Shown here piece after piece: positions 46,712 to 60,703 of a stretch of DNA of 64,000 nucleotides. Origin of the DNA: Burkholderia sp. USMB20 (GTDB lineage: Bacteria > Pseudomonadota > Gammaproteobacteria > Burkholderiales > Burkholderiaceae); contig NZ_JTAN02000008.1 in NCBI RefSeq assembly GCF_000949135.2, positions 1 to 64,000 on the forward strand. The letters are read 5' to 3'. A model generated the notes under the pieces. The model worked only from the letters and a program-made list of their open reading frames with translations, did no database searches and was not told the DNA's origin. The translations under genes were made by a program, and so were the position numbers. The stretch's first letter is position 1. Every line of letters begins with the position of its first letter.

Positions 46712-47833
46712 ATGGGCGCGGCAGCGCCGCGCCGATGGCTCGGATGGCTGATGCAGGAGCCGGTGCTGGCGGTACTGGCGCTTGCACTGATTATTCTTCA
46801 ATTGTTGCGTCCGCAACCAATTGCCGCATTGGCCGGTCTCGTCGACTGGCAGACCGTCGCGACGCTCGCGGGTCTGCTGATGCTGACCAAGGCGCTCGAG
46901 CTGTCCGGGTGCCTGATGTGGCTCGCGCATCGCATCGTGCATCACGTGCATTCCGAGCGCGGGCTGGCGATGTTGCTCGTCGTGTTCGCGGCGGCGCTCG
47001 CGATGTGGCTCACCAACGATGTCGCGCTGTTCGTCGTCGTGCCGCTGATGGTGTCGCTGCGCCTGCTGACGCCGCTGCCTTTCCGGCGGCTCGTGATCGT
47101 GGTCGCGCTGGCCGTCAATGCGGGGTCCGTCGCGACTCCGCTCGGCAATCCCCAGAACCTGTTCCTGTGGCAATTGAGCGGCGTGTCGTTCGGCCGCTTC
47201 GTCGTCACGCTCGGGCCGCTCGCGCTGGCGCTGATGGCGCTGCTGCTCGTGCTGACGGCGTGTGCGTTTCGCGCGAAGCCGCTCGATCTGTCTGGAGACG
47301 TCCAGGCCGTCCCCGTCCAGCGCCTGCATGCGTTGCTCGCGGCGGTGCTGTTCGGTGCGTTCGTGCTGCTCGCCGATGCGCACCATCCCGTGCCGGGCCT
47401 GATTGCCGTCGTGATCGCGCTGCTGGTGGCGAGACGTGATGCAGTCCTGAAGATCGACTGGCTGCTGCTGCTGATCTTCGTGCTGATGTTCGTCGTGCTG
47501 CGCAGCGCGGCCGCGTTGCCCGTCGTGCACGACGCGATCGCGCGGACTCACCTCGATTCGCCGCTGCGCGTGTTCGCGGCAGGCGCGGTGCTGTCGCAGG
47601 GCATCAGCAACGTGCCGGCGGCGATCCTGCTGTCGGAATTCACGCGCGACTGGCGGGCGCTCGCGTTCGGCGTATCGGTCGGCGGTTTCGGTTTCGCGAT
47701 CGGTTCGCTCGCGAACCTGATCGCGGTGCGTCTCGCGAAGGAGCCGCGCATGTGGCTGCCGTTTCACCTCGTGTCGATCCCGTTCGCGCTGGTGAGCGCG
47801 GCATTGGGTGCGTGGTTGCTCGTGCGCGGTTAA
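46712..47833 (+). CDS. Anion/citrate transporter-like membrane protein (ArsB/NhaD fold)
   Basis: 373-aa membrane protein with 10-11 hydrophobic segments. ALAMWLTNDVALFVVVPLMV and VNAGSVATPLGNPQNLFLWQ form the T-N-D and G-N-P-Q-N motifs of the ArsB/CitMHS/NhaD group, and AGAVLSQGISNVPAAILLSE is the second Asn hairpin. The family moves anions or Na+/H+; the substrate cannot be assigned. The start is either GTG 46694 or ATG 46712; GGAGAAC precedes the latter. It follows parB within 25 bases, perhaps cotranscribed. Confidence 0.83.
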   Translation: MGAAAPRRWLGWLMQEPVLAVLALALIILQLLRPQPIAALAGLVDWQTVATLAGLLMLTKALELSGCLMWLAHRIVHHVHSERGLAMLLVVFAAALAMWLTNDVALFVVVPLMVSLRLLTPLPFRRLVIVVALAVNAGSVATPLGNPQNLFLWQLSGVSFGRFVVTLGPLALALMALLLVLTACAFRAKPLDLSGDVQAVPVQRLHALLAAVLFGAFVLLADAHHPVPGLIAVVIALLVARRDAVLKIDWLLLLIFVLMFVVLRSAAALPVVHDAIARTHLDSPLRVFAAGAVLSQGISNVPAAILLSEFTRDWRALAFGVSVGGFGFAIGSLANLIAVRLAKEPRMWLPFHLVSIPFALVSAALGAWLLVRG

Positions 47834-47936
47834 GCGATGCGGCCGCCTGCGGTGCAGGCGTGCTGCAAGCTTGACGGGGTGGGGCACAGCATTCGCAGTG
47901 GGTGAGAAACCGGGGGCTGTTGATAAGTGCGGCGAT

Positions 47937-47956
47937 CCACAGTCGATCGACTGTGG
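47937..47956. repeat. 20-base perfect palindrome upstream of atpI
   Basis: CCACAGTCGATCGACTGTGG is identical on both strands. It is about 340 bases before the atp promoter. Looks like a dimer operator or a hairpin with no loop; no T-run follows. Confidence 0.75.
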
Positions 47957-48296
47957 TGGCACAACAACTGATTGCTGGCATCGACGCGCTCGCGTGCGAG
48001 CGTATTTCACGCATCGCGCTCGTCGCGGTGGTCACAGTATTTCCTCTCCTTCGCATCGCTGCGCCGGATCATTATCCGTGATCGCGTCACAGCGGAATTC
48101 CTGCTGCAAACGCGTCGCGCCGGTGTCGCCCGCACCAGGCGTCGATGCCACGTCATTGCCTCGTCGCCGGACTTTTTCGGGCAAGAAATACCGGTGCAAA
48201 AAAGCGACCTTACAACTGTCATCGTACGTCGTGGATTCGCGCGTTTTTCACATGATGAGGCGTCGTTTTACGCAGGTTTTTGTCGCGTCTAAAGCC

Positions 48297-48325
48297 TTGA
48301 ATCACTTGCAACTATCGCTTACAAT
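48297..48325 (+). promoter_or_regulatory. Probable sigma70 promoter of the atp operon
   Basis: -35 TTGAAT (48297-48302), 17-base spacer, -10 TACAAT (48320-48325). Spacing is optimal and both boxes are one or two changes from consensus. The start codon is about 80 bases on. Confidence 0.6.
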
Positions 48326-48405
48326 CGCCCGGATTTGTTAGCTAGGCACCCCTGAAAGCTTTCGGAAAGCAGGGGCCGGGTTCAAGGATTTTGCGGAAGA
48401 TTGCG

Positions 48406-48933
48406 ATGGCGGGTCAGGCGCCGAACGACAGGCACGATGATCACCGAGCGCAACGCACCGCTTCAGCGGCCGGCGAGCGGCGCGAGTCCGATGACGACGA
48501 CTGGGATGCCGAGCAGCAAGATAACAACATCGTTCCGCTCACGCGGACGGAAGCCGAGAGGTTGTTCGGTCCGGACGTGAGCAAGCCGTCGCGCGTGACC
48601 CCCTACAAGGTGGTGATCGCGCAGGTGGTCTTGTCCCTGGTTGCAACGCTGGCGTGGTGGCTGTTTTCAAAGTCGCCGGGCGCCGCTGCGCAATCCGCGT
48701 TTCTGGGCGGGGCGATCGGCTGGGTGCCAAGCGCGTTGTTCGTGGCACGACTGAAGGCAGGTGGCTCGGCCACCGTGATGAGCTGGGTGATGGGCGAAGC
48801 CCTGAAGCTCGGCGTGACGATCGGGATGTTCGCCGCAGTGGCATACGGCTACGCCGGCGTGCACTGGCCTGCACTCCTCGTCACCTACCTCGTCGTGCTG
48901 AAGACGTACTGGATCGCGCTGGCCTGGCGGTAA
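48406..48933 (+). CDS. atpI: ATP synthase accessory protein AtpI
   Basis: 175-aa protein. The first 60 residues are hydrophilic and very acidic (GERRESDDDDWDAEQQ). Four membrane helices follow (VVIAQVVLSLVATLAWWLFS, SAFLGGAIGWVPSALFVARL, VMGEALKLGVTIGMFAAVAY and LLVTYLVVLKTYWIALAW). AtpI is thought to help assemble the c-ring. It is the first gene of atpIBEFHAGDC. ATG 48406 follows GGAAG; a TTG at 48391 would add five residues. Confidence 0.88.
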   Translation: MAGQAPNDRHDDHRAQRTASAAGERRESDDDDWDAEQQDNNIVPLTRTEAERLFGPDVSKPSRVTPYKVVIAQVVLSLVATLAWWLFSKSPGAAAQSAFLGGAIGWVPSALFVARLKAGGSATVMSWVMGEALKLGVTIGMFAAVAYGYAGVHWPALLVTYLVVLKTYWIALAWR

Positions 48934-48998
48934 GCAACAAGCAGCGTGCGGTTTCGACAACGAACCGCACCGGCCCGTTCCCGCAATCGCGGCAATAG

Positions 48999-50252
<1,254 letters not shown>

Positions 50253-50381
50253 GGTTCCTCGGAAATATGCGACCGGCGTGAGCCGGCGCAGGGCGGAACG
50301 GAGACTTGGGGCGCTGATCGAATGCAACTCGATGAGCGCCTTACCGTTTCATTTTTCCGGAATAGCAGATAAGGAAACACC

Positions 50382-50852
50382 GTGAATCTCAACGCAACTC
50401 TGTTTGCGCAAATGGTCGTGTTCCTGGTCCTCGCGTGGTTCACGATGAAATTCGTGTGGCCGCCGTTGATCAACGCCCTCGACGAACGTTCGAAGAAGAT
50501 CGCCGACGGCCTCGCAGCCGCGGAGAAGGGCAAGGCGGAACTCGACGCAGCGCACAAGCGCGTGGACCAGGAACTCGCGCAGGCCCGCAACGACGGCCAG
50601 CAGCGCATCGCCGACGCTGAAAAGCGTGCCCAGGCGGTCGCCGAGGAAATCAAGGCCAACGCCCAGGCTGAAGCCGCCCGCATCGTCGCCCAGGCGAAAG
50701 CGGAAGCAGAACAGCAAATCGTGAAGGCGCGCGAAGCGCTGCGTGGCGAAGTCGCCGCGCTGGCCGTGAAGGGCGCCGAGCAGATCCTGAAGCGCGAAGT
50801 CGATCAAACGGCCCACGCCCAACTGCTGAATCAACTGAAAGCCGAGCTCTGA
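50382..50852 (+). CDS. atpF: ATP synthase F0 subunit b
   Basis: 156-aa stator subunit. One N-terminal membrane helix ([20 protein letters not shown]) then a long charged coiled coil rich in Ala/Lys/Glu (about 30-156), with [20 protein letters not shown] near the delta-contacting end. The start is GTG 50382, nine bases after AAGGAAA. The length is normal. Only two bases separate its stop from atpH. Confidence 0.97.
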
Positions 50853-50854
50853 TC

Positions 50855-51394
50855 ATGGCCGAACTTGCAACCATCGCCCGCCCTTACGCAGAAGCGCTGT
50901 TCCGCGTGGCCGAGGGAGGTGACATCGCCGCCTGGTCCACGCTCGTGCAAGAGCTGGCCCAGGTTGCGCGTCTGCCGGAAGTGCTGTCGGTCGCGTCGAG
51001 CCCGAAGGTGACGCGCACGCAAGTAGCCGAGTTGCTGCTTGCTGCGGTGAAGTCGCCGGTCGCGGCCGGCGCCGAAGCGAAGAACTTCGTGCAGATGCTG
51101 GTCGACAATCATCGCATCGCGCTGCTGCCGGAAATCGCCGAGCAGTTCGAGGCGCTCAAGAACGAACGTGAAGGTGCAGCCGACGCCGAGATCGTGAGCG
51201 CGTTCCCGCTGAACGGCGCGGATCTCGAAAGCCTCGTCTCTGGCCTCGAACGCAAGTTCAAGCGCAAGCTGAAGCCGACGGTCGAAGTCGATTCGTCGCT
51301 GATCGGCGGCGTGCGCGTGACGGTCGGCGACGAAGTGCTCGACACCTCGGTTCGCGCGCGCCTCGCATCGATGCAGGCTGCGTTGACCGCCTGA
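50855..51394 (+). CDS. atpH: ATP synthase F1 subunit delta
   Basis: 179-aa stator protein joining subunit b to the F1 head. N-terminal six-helix domain starts [20 protein letters not shown]; the C-terminal part has [20 protein letters not shown] then [20 protein letters not shown], the family signature. Located between atpF and atpA as in nearly all atp operons. GCTCTGATC precedes the ATG, with the upstream stop two bases away. Confidence 0.97.
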   Translation: MAELATIARPYAEALFRVAEGGDIAAWSTLVQELAQVARLPEVLSVASSPKVTRTQVAELLLAAVKSPVAAGAEAKNFVQMLVDNHRIALLPEIAEQFEALKNEREGAADAEIVSAFPLNGADLESLVSGLERKFKRKLKPTVEVDSSLIGGVRVTVGDEVLDTSVRARLASMQAALTA

Positions 51395-51438
51395 GCGCCA
51401 CGCCGGCACGCAACAGAATTGACTATCAGGAGCGAATA

Positions 51439-52980
51439 ATGCAACTCAATCCCTCTGAGATCAGCGAGCTGATCAAGAGCCGGATCCAGGGCCTTGAAGC
51501 GAGCGCAGACGTTCGCAACCAGGGCACCGTGATCTCCGTGACCGACGGTATCGTGCGTATCCACGGCCTGTCGGACGTGATGCAGGGCGAAATGCTCGAG
51601 TTTCCGGGCAACACGTTCGGCCTCGCGCTGAACCTCGAGCGCGACTCGGTCGGCGCGGTGATTCTCGGCGAATACGAACACATCTCGGAAGGCGACATCG
51701 TCAAGACGACGGGCCGCATTCTCGAAGTCCCGGTTGGTCCGGAACTCGTCGGCCGCGTGGTCGATGCGCTCGGCAACCCGATCGACGGCAAGGGCCCGGT
51801 CAACGCGAAGCTGACCGACGCGATCGAAAAGATCGCCCCGGGCGTGATCTGGCGTAAGTCGGTGTCGCAGCCGGTGCAGACGGGCATCAAGTCGATCGAC
51901 GCGATGGTGCCGATCGGCCGTGGCCAGCGTGAGCTGATCATCGGCGACCGTCAGTGCGGCAAGACCGCGGTGGCGCTCGACGCGATCATCAACCAGAAGG
52001 GCAAGGACCTGATCTGTATCTACGTCGCGATCGGCCAGAAGGCTTCGTCGATCATGAACGTGGTTCGCAAGCTCGAAGAAACGGGCGCGATGGAATACAC
52101 GATCGTCGTCGCCGCTTCGGCTTCGGATTCGGCAGCGATGCAGTACCTCGCACCGTACGCCGGCTGCACGATGGGCGAATACTTCCGCGACCGCGGCCAA
52201 GACGCGCTGATCATTTACGACGACTTGACCAAGCAAGCTTGGGCATACCGTCAGATCTCGCTGCTGCTGCGCCGCCCGCCGGGCCGTGAAGCATACCCGG
52301 GTGACGTGTTCTATCTGCACTCGCGTCTGCTCGAGCGTGCTGCTCGCGTGTCGGAAGAGTACGTCGAGAAGTTCACGAACGGCGAAGTGAAGGGCAAGAG
52401 CGGCTCGCTGACGGCACTGCCGGTCATCGAAACGCAGGCTGGCGACGTGACCGCGTTCGTTCCGACGAACGTGATCTCGATTACCGACGGCCAGATCTTC
52501 CTGGAAACCGACCTGTTCAACGCAGGCATCCGCCCGGCAATCAACGCCGGCGTGTCGGTGTCGCGCGTCGGCGGCGCCGCTCAGACGAAGGTCGTGAAGA
52601 AGCTGTCGGGCGGTATCCGTACCGACCTCGCGCAGTACCGTGAACTGGCCGCATTCGCGCAGTTCGCATCGGACCTCGACGAAGCGACCCGCAAGCAGCT
52701 CGAGCGCGGCCGCCGCGTGACGGAACTGCTGAAGCAGCCGCAGTACCAGCCGCTGCAGGTCTGGGAACTGGCCGTGTCGCTGTACGCCGCGAACAACGGC
52801 TACCTCGACGATCTCGACGTCAAGCAAGTGCTGTCGTTCGAGAAGGGCCTGCGCGACAACCTGAAGACCAGCCACGCTGACCTCATCAAGCGCATCGAAG
52901 ACACCAAGGATCTCTCGAAGGACGACGAAGGCGCGCTGCGCTCGGCGATCGAATCCTTCAAGAAGTCCGGTGCCTATTGA
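51439..52980 (+). CDS. atpA: ATP synthase F1 subunit alpha
   Basis: 513-aa nucleotide-binding subunit of the F1 head. Walker A is [15 protein letters not shown] (Cys where E. coli has Thr), the beta-barrel start is [20 protein letters not shown], and signature [20 protein letters not shown] carries the Arg finger. Catalysis occurs on beta, while alpha sites are structural. AGGAG before ATG 51439. The gene strand has strongly biased codons, and a 1467-codon minus-strand frame across atpH-D is only its shadow. Confidence 0.99.
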   Translation: MQLNPSEISELIKSRIQGLEASADVRNQGTVISVTDGIVRIHGLSDVMQGEMLEFPGNTFGLALNLERDSVGAVILGEYEHISEGDIVKTTGRILEVPVGPELVGRVVDALGNPIDGKGPVNAKLTDAIEKIAPGVIWRKSVSQPVQTGIKSIDAMVPIGRGQRELIIGDRQCGKTAVALDAIINQKGKDLICIYVAIGQKASSIMNVVRKLEETGAMEYTIVVAASASDSAAMQYLAPYAGCTMGEYFRDRGQDALIIYDDLTKQAWAYRQISLLLRRPPGREAYPGDVFYLHSRLLERAARVSEEYVEKFTNGEVKGKSGSLTALPVIETQAGDVTAFVPTNVISITDGQIFLETDLFNAGIRPAINAGVSVSRVGGAAQTKVVKKLSGGIRTDLAQYRELAAFAQFASDLDEATRKQLERGRRVTELLKQPQYQPLQVWELAVSLYAANNGYLDDLDVKQVLSFEKGLRDNLKTSHADLIKRIEDTKDLSKDDEGALRSAIESFKKSGAY

Positions 52981-53049
52981 TCCGCGAGTGACACACTGAG
53001 GCCGCGCGGGTGCTGATGCGCCCGCGCCGCTTCGGTCAAGGAGCAAGCT

Positions 53050-53925
53050 ATGGCTGGAATGAAGGAAATTCGCGGCAAGATCAAGAGCGTGCAGAACACG
53101 CGCAAGATCACGAAGGCGATGGAGATGGTGGCTGCATCGAAGATGCGTCGCGCGCAGGAACGCATGCGCGCCGCTCGTCCGTATGCAGACAAGGTCCGTG
53201 CCATCGCCGCGCACATGAGCCGTGCGAACCCGGAGTACCGCCACCCGTTCATGGTGGCAAACGACGGCGCGCAGACGGCCGGCATCATCCTCGTCACGAC
53301 GGACAAGGGTCTTTGCGGCGGTCTGAACACCAACGTGCTGCGTGCGACGGTGCAGAAGTTCAAGGAGCTGGAAGAGAAGGGCCAGAAGGTCGAAGCCACC
53401 GCGATCGGCGGCAAGGGCCTCGGGTTCCTGAACCGCTTCGGCGCGAAGGTGATGTCGCAGGTCGTGCACCTCGGCGACACCCCGCATCTGGACAAGCTGA
53501 TCGGCGCCGTGAAGACGCAGCTCGATCTGTACTCGGAAGGCAAGCTGTCGGCGGTCTATATCGCTTACACGCGCTTCGTCAACACGATGAAGCAGGAAGC
53601 CGTGATCGAGCAGCTGCTGCCGCTGTCGTCGGAACACTTCGAAGCCGATGACGGTACGCCGGCCACGTCGTGGGACTACATCTACGAGCCGGACGCGCAG
53701 GCAGTCGTCGACGAACTGCTCGTGCGTTACGTCGAGGCGCTGGTGTACCAGGCCGTCGCGGAGAACATGGCGTCCGAGCAATCGGCGCGGATGGTCGCGA
53801 TGAAGGCCGCGTCCGACAACGCGAAGACGGTGATCAGCGAACTGCAGCTCGTGTACAACAAGAGCCGCCAGGCCGCGATTACGAAAGAACTGTCGGAGAT
53901 CGTCGGCGGCGCAGCCGCTGTTTAA
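53050..53925 (+). CDS. atpG: ATP synthase F1 subunit gamma
   Basis: 291-aa central-stalk subunit. N-terminal helix [20 protein letters not shown] then [20 protein letters not shown]; Rossmann-like core with [20 protein letters not shown]. The C-terminal helix is [20 protein letters not shown] followed by [20 protein letters not shown], the most conserved stretch of the family. Position between alpha and beta genes is standard. AAGGAGCAAGCT lies just before the ATG. Confidence 0.98.
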   Translation: MAGMKEIRGKIKSVQNTRKITKAMEMVAASKMRRAQERMRAARPYADKVRAIAAHMSRANPEYRHPFMVANDGAQTAGIILVTTDKGLCGGLNTNVLRATVQKFKELEEKGQKVEATAIGGKGLGFLNRFGAKVMSQVVHLGDTPHLDKLIGAVKTQLDLYSEGKLSAVYIAYTRFVNTMKQEAVIEQLLPLSSEHFEADDGTPATSWDYIYEPDAQAVVDELLVRYVEALVYQAVAENMASEQSARMVAMKAASDNAKTVISELQLVYNKSRQAAITKELSEIVGGAAAV

Positions 53926-55386
<1,461 letters not shown>

Positions 55387-55505
55387 CGGCTTGAGTGAGT
55401 CGCAAGCCGGCGTGTGCCGGCCGGAGCAATCAGTCAGCGATGACTTATTCCGGCCGCTCGCGCCGGCCGCAATACGCTCAACCCGTGGATGAGATTGGAG
55501 TCGAT

Positions 55506-55931
55506 ATGGCAACCATCAAAGTAGACGTCGTCAGCGCGGAAGAGCAGATCTTCTCGGGCGAGGCGAAATTCGTCGCGCTGCCGGGCGAAACGGGTGAGCT
55601 GGGCATTCTGCCGGGCCACACGCCGCTCATCACCCGGATTCGTCCGGGTGCGGTGCGCATCGAAGTCGAGGGCGGCAACGACGAATTCGTGTTCGTCGCA
55701 GGCGGCATTCTCGAAGTGCAGCCGGGCGCCGTGACGGTGCTCGCCGATACCGCGATCCGCGGCAAGGACCTCGACGCGGCGAAAGCCGAGGAAGCGCGCA
55801 AGCGTGCCGAGGAAACGCTGCAGAACGCGAAGTCGGACCTCGACCTCGCAAAGGCGCAATCCGAGCTCGCGACCGCGATGGCGCAGCTCGAAGCGATCCA
55901 GCGTCTGGCGAAGATTCGCAGCCGGCACTAA
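55506..55931 (+). CDS. atpC: ATP synthase F1 subunit epsilon
   Basis: 141-aa regulatory and coupling subunit. N-terminal beta sandwich: [40 protein letters not shown], and [20 protein letters not shown]. The C-terminal helical hairpin ([20 protein letters not shown] onward) may inhibit ATP hydrolysis. ATG 55506 begins the conserved strand; the longer upstream frame is not conserved. Last gene of the operon, closed by the terminator at 55955-55983. Confidence 0.97.
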   Translation: MATIKVDVVSAEEQIFSGEAKFVALPGETGELGILPGHTPLITRIRPGAVRIEVEGGNDEFVFVAGGILEVQPGAVTVLADTAIRGKDLDAAKAEEARKRAEETLQNAKSDLDLAKAQSELATAMAQLEAIQRLAKIRSRH

Positions 55932-55954
55932 GCCGCGCGCGCGTATCCCGCGAA

Positions 55955-55983
55955 AGAAAGCAGCCTTCGGGCTGCTTTTTTTT
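55955..55983 (+). terminator. Rho-independent terminator of the atp operon
   Basis: Stem AAGCAGCC / GGCTGCTT with a TTC-G loop and a run of eight Ts. It begins 24 bases past atpC. Confidence 0.95.
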
Positions 55984-56189
55984 CGCCCGTCGTTTTCGTC
56001 TGTTTTTTTGCGGGCCGGATCGTATCGTCCGGTCGTGCTATTTCATCCGTCCGCCGCGATTTGATGTCAGAGTGTCGTCAGCAGAGCGCGGCATCATCCG
56101 GCAGAGGCAGTCCGCCGCGATCGTGGCGGAGCAGGCAGGCGCGCGAGCCGCGCGCCGGGCCGATCAGACAAAAACGGACGGAGACATCG

Positions 56190-57917
56190 ATGGCAGCAGA
56201 CCTTGGCAAGGGGGCGCTGATCGCGCCCGAAAACGGACTGTCGTACGTGCGCGGCGCGACCGACGTGCCGCTATCCGAAGCGACGATCAGCCGATTCCTG
56301 CTCGACACGGCCGGCCGCTTTCCCGATCGTCCGGCCGTCGTGTTCCGCGAACAGCAGGTGCGCTGGACCTGGCGCGAATTCGCACGCGAGGTCGACGTGC
56401 TCGCGGCGGGTCTCGCCGCGCTCGGGATCGTGAAGGGCGACTGCGTCGGCATCTGGTCGCCGAACCGCAGCGAATGGCTGCTCACGCAGTTCGCGACCGC
56501 GCGGATCGGCGCGGTGCTCGTCAACATCAACCCGGCCTACCGGCTCGCGGAACTCGAATACGCGCTGAACAAGGTGGGCTGCAAGGCCGTGATCGCGGCC
56601 GAGCGCTTCAAGACGTCCGCGTACGTCGAGATGCTGCAGACCATCGCGCCGGAGCTCGCGAGCGCGACGCCGGGCGACCTGCATGCGGCGCGCGTGCCGA
56701 GCCTGCGCACGGTCGTTTCGATGGGCGAGGCGGCGCCGGCCGGCATGTTCCGCTTCGCGGACGTGATGGCGCGCGGCCGCGACACGCTCGATGTCGCGCG
56801 GCTCGACGCGATCGGCGCGACGCTCGTGGCCACCGAGCCGATCAACATCCAGTTCACGAGCGGCACGACCGGCAGCCCGAAGGGCGCGACGCTCACGCAC
56901 CGCAACGTCGTCAACAACGCACGCTCGATCGCGGCGGCGATGCGTTTCACCGAGCAGGACTCGCTGTGCATCCCGGTGCCGCTGTATCACTGCTTCGGGA
57001 TGGTGCTGGCCGTGCTCGCGTGCGTGTCGGAGGGCGCGGCGATGGTATTCCCCGGCGAGGCGTTCGATCCGGTCGCGACGCTCGCGGCCGTGGCCGACGA
57101 ACGCTGTACCGCGCTGCACGGCGTGCCGACGATGTTCATCGCGGAACTCGATCATCCGGACTTCGCGAAGTTCGACCTGTCGACGCTGCGCACCGGCATC
57201 ATGGCCGGCTCGCCGTGCCCGATCGAGACGATGAAGCGCGTCGTGTCGCAGATGCATTTGCGCGAGATCACGATCGCGTACGGGATGACGGAGACGAGCC
57301 CCGTGTCGTTCCAGAGCTCGACCGACGATCCACTCGAGAAGCGCACGACGACGGTCGGGCGCATCCAGCCGCACCTGGAGGTGAAGATCGTCGATCCGAA
57401 CGGCGAGATCGTGCCGGTCGGCGCGACGGGCGAGCTGTGCACGAAGGGCTATTCGGTGATGCTCGGCTATTGGGACGACGACGCGAAGACGCGCGAGGTG
57501 CTGGTCGACGGCTGGATGCATACGGGCGACCTCGCGACGCTCGACGCTGACGGCTACTGCAACATCGTCGGTAGGCTGAAGGACATGGTGATTCGCGGCG
57601 GCGAGAACGTGTATCCGCGCGAGATCGAGGAATTCCTGTTCAGGCATCCGAAGATTCAGAGCGCGCAGGTGTTCGGCGTGCCCGATGCGAAGTACGGCGA
57701 GGAGCTGTGCGCGTGGATCGTGCTGCGCGCGGACGAGCAGATGACCGAGGACGACGTGCGCGCGTTCTGCAACGGCCAGATCGCGCACTACAAGATTCCG
57801 CGCTACATCCGCTTCGTCGACGAGCTGCCGATGACGGTGACGGGCAAGGTGCAGAAGTTCGTGATGCGCGACCGGATGATCAAGGAACTGAAGCTGGACG
57901 TGCAGAAGACCGCGTGA
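56190..57917 (+). CDS. AMP-forming acyl-CoA synthetase
   Basis: 575-aa adenylate-forming enzyme. P-loop [21 protein letters not shown]5 motif [15 protein letters not shown]7 [21 protein letters not shown]8 hinge [20 protein letters not shown], and the catalytic Lys in [14 protein letters not shown]. It activates a carboxylic acid (probably a medium or long-chain fatty acid) with ATP then CoA. ATG 56190 follows ACGGAGACATCG. The longer upstream frame has no homology. It is monocistronic between two terminators. Substrate chain length is not readable. Confidence 0.93.
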   Translation: MAADLGKGALIAPENGLSYVRGATDVPLSEATISRFLLDTAGRFPDRPAVVFREQQVRWTWREFAREVDVLAAGLAALGIVKGDCVGIWSPNRSEWLLTQFATARIGAVLVNINPAYRLAELEYALNKVGCKAVIAAERFKTSAYVEMLQTIAPELASATPGDLHAARVPSLRTVVSMGEAAPAGMFRFADVMARGRDTLDVARLDAIGATLVATEPINIQFTSGTTGSPKGATLTHRNVVNNARSIAAAMRFTEQDSLCIPVPLYHCFGMVLAVLACVSEGAAMVFPGEAFDPVATLAAVADERCTALHGVPTMFIAELDHPDFAKFDLSTLRTGIMAGSPCPIETMKRVVSQMHLREITIAYGMTETSPVSFQSSTDDPLEKRTTTVGRIQPHLEVKIVDPNGEIVPVGATGELCTKGYSVMLGYWDDDAKTREVLVDGWMHTGDLATLDADGYCNIVGRLKDMVIRGGENVYPREIEEFLFRHPKIQSAQVFGVPDAKYGEELCAWIVLRADEQMTEDDVRAFCNGQIAHYKIPRYIRFVDELPMTVTGKVQKFVMRDRMIKELKLDVQKTA

Positions 57918-57988
57918 GAGGCCGGTTGGCCGGCCGCAGGAAAAACGCGGCGGCCTGCGGGCCGTTGCGTTTTCGATGGACGAAAAAA

Positions 57989-58008
57989 AGCGGGCTTATT
58001 AGCCCGCT
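57989..58008. terminator. Terminator hairpin after the acyl-CoA synthetase
   Basis: AGCGGGCT-TATT-AGCCCGCT with an A7 run on the left and an AAAAA on the right. The T-run is on the minus strand, so it ends leftward transcription best; a plus-strand role is possible but weaker. Confidence 0.7.
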
Positions 58009-58020
58009 AAAAACCACACG

Positions 58021-58320
58021 CTACGGGGTTAGCGCGAGGAGACCAAAGATGAAACCGGATCCGGCGGGGGGCCGGAAACGACTCCAACAGGGATGCCCCT
58101 CGGAAGGGCTTCGGTACGTGACCGACTGGCTCGCAGCGCTTCGCGTCCGCTCACACTTGGCACACGAGACCGCATCCGTGTTGAAACCGTTGAGGCCATT
58201 GTGGGCGAATTGCTCACCCCTCGCGGTAACAAAGTGTTTCAGGTTGTAACGCCCGCCAGATAAGGCTTTCCGGGATTTTTTGCTGTTTTCGGGGTCCTGA
58301 AAAAGGTCATATTTACCCAT
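58021..58320 (-). CDS. Doubtful small protein of unknown function
   Basis: 99-codon frame from ATG 58320, which follows a GGAAAAG Shine-Dalgarno-like stretch. It starts MGKYDLFQDPENSKKSRKAL and includes RYNLKHFVTARGEQFAHNGL. There is no signal peptide, membrane helix or known domain; two Cys sit in SCAKCERTRS. Codon use is unlike the neighbours and the region is A+T-rich at its start. Could be a real accessory gene, a remnant or chance. The frame also lies next to a leftward terminator hairpin, which supports transcription in this direction. Confidence 0.3.
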   Translation of the reverse strand: MGKYDLFQDPENSKKSRKALSGGRYNLKHFVTARGEQFAHNGLNGFNTDAVSCAKCERTRSAASQSVTYRSPSEGHPCWSRFRPPAGSGFIFGLLALTP

Positions 58321-58646
58321 CTTTTCCGCAGAGTTTTCAGCGGTTGCACATAATGCGTTTTTCATGCGTATCGGCATCGGTGAATGGCCGATTTACACGC
58401 CCGAATGTGCATCGCGCGGCACATATCGCATATGACGATTCATTCGTCAGAAAGATTTTGAAACGTGATCGGCGCGCGCGGTAGTCGGCTATTCGGCCAA
58501 TTTTCGCGGTTTTACGTCTTCAGCCCCCTGCGCCGTGTGTAACGGCGGTGCGGCGGACGGCCATACCGCCGCCCGCGCCCCGTTCGCCTGCTGCGATAGC
58601 GGCGGCGTTGTCTGCTATCGGCCGCCGTTGCCGCCCGCGATCGCGC

Positions 58647-59459
58647 TTACTTCAGCCACTTGTCGGCGATCGCCTGGTATTCGCCGGTCGACAGCGCGAG
58701 GTGCAGCCACTGGTCGACATACTGCTGGAACACGACGTCGCCGCGCGGCACCATGTACGCCTTTTCGCCGAACTGGAACGGCTTGTCCGGATGCACCGAG
58801 CACAGGCCCGGATTCAGCTTTTGCTGCAGCAGCGTCTCGGATGCGTCCGTCACCATGACGTCCGCCTTGCCCGCGAGGATCTGCTTGAAGATCGTCACGT
58901 TGTCAGGGTAGACGGTCAGGTTCGCGTGCGTGAAGAACTGCTTCGCGAAGCGCTCGTTGGTGCCGCCCGGGTTCACGATCACGCGGGTCTCGGGCCGGTC
59001 GATCTGTGCGACGGTCTGGTACTTGTCTGCGTCCGCGCAGCGCACGATCGGCGTCTTGCCGTCGACCACGTACGGCTGCGTGAAGAACACGCGCTTCTGG
59101 CGCTCGAGCGTCGTCGATACGCCGCCGACCGCGATATCGCACTTCGCGACGAAGTCGTTGGTGAGGTTCGACCAGCTCGTCTTCACGAAGTCGGCCTTCA
59201 CGCCGAGCGATTTCGCGAGCGACTCGGCCATGTCGATGTCGATGCCCTCGAAGCGGCTGTCGCTCCGGTAGTACGAATACGGCTTGTAGTCGCCCGTCGT
59301 GCACACGCGCAGCGTGCCGCGTGCGAGCACGTCGTCGAGCCGCGAGCCGGCCGCGGCCGCGGACGACGGTGCGGTCGCGGTCGTACCCTGCGCGTGCGCG
59401 GCGGCGCAGAAAAGCAGGGTGGCGGCGGCGAGCGCGGCGCGCGTCGCAAGTGTCTTCAT
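58647..59459 (-). CDS. pheC: Periplasmic cyclohexadienyl dehydratase (PheC-like)
   Basis: 270-aa protein of the type II periplasmic-binding fold. Signal peptide ALAAATLLFCAAAHA. The mature part strongly resembles P. aeruginosa PheC from memory: LDDVLARGTLRVCTTGDYKP, IVNPGGTNERFAKQFF, VYPDNVTIFKQILAGKADVM and VDQWLHLALSTGEYQAIADK. PheC converts prephenate or arogenate to phenylpyruvate or phenylalanine in the periplasm. No ABC permease is adjacent, which argues against a simple amino-acid-binding role. The distinction rests on remembered similarity, so treat substrate as likely, not proven. Confidence 0.78.
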   Translation of the reverse strand: MKTLATRAALAAATLLFCAAAHAQGTTATAPSSAAAAGSRLDDVLARGTLRVCTTGDYKPYSYYRSDSRFEGIDIDMAESLAKSLGVKADFVKTSWSNLTNDFVAKCDIAVGGVSTTLERQKRVFFTQPYVVDGKTPIVRCADADKYQTVAQIDRPETRVIVNPGGTNERFAKQFFTHANLTVYPDNVTIFKQILAGKADVMVTDASETLLQQKLNPGLCSVHPDKPFQFGEKAYMVPRGDVVFQQYVDQWLHLALSTGEYQAIADKWLK

Positions 59460-59608
59460 CGGTCTCCTCCGTGGATCGGTTCGATATCAGCGTCCGATCA
59501 TAACGGAGCCATCGCGCGCGTCATATGGCCGCCATCGCATCGACATACGCAGCCGTGCGGCCCCGCTCCGGTAAAATGCCGCTTTGCCTTCGCATCGTCG
59601 CTCCTACC

Positions 59609-60703
<1,095 letters not shown>

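Larger units (their letters stand above)
47834..48405. promoter_or_regulatory. Intergenic region before the atp operon
   Basis: 572 bases. Contains a 20-base perfect palindrome (47937-47956), a partly AT-rich right half and a well-spaced sigma70-type promoter (48297-48325). Short frames inside (up to 177 codons) are not convincing and overlap each other. Confidence 0.6.
57918..58646. other. Intergenic region with terminator hairpin and low-GC stretch
   Basis: 729 bases. A hairpin lies at 57989-58008. From about 58250 to 58520 the sequence is clearly richer in A+T than the rest of the window. A small minus-strand frame (58021-58320) is a doubtful gene, listed separately. No repeats or tRNA were recognised. 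Confidence 0.5.

Noticed and set aside
47808-48341. 177-codon plus-strand frame upstream of atpI
   Set aside because: Overlaps the end of the transporter gene, spans the palindrome and the atp promoter, and has no recognisable protein features.
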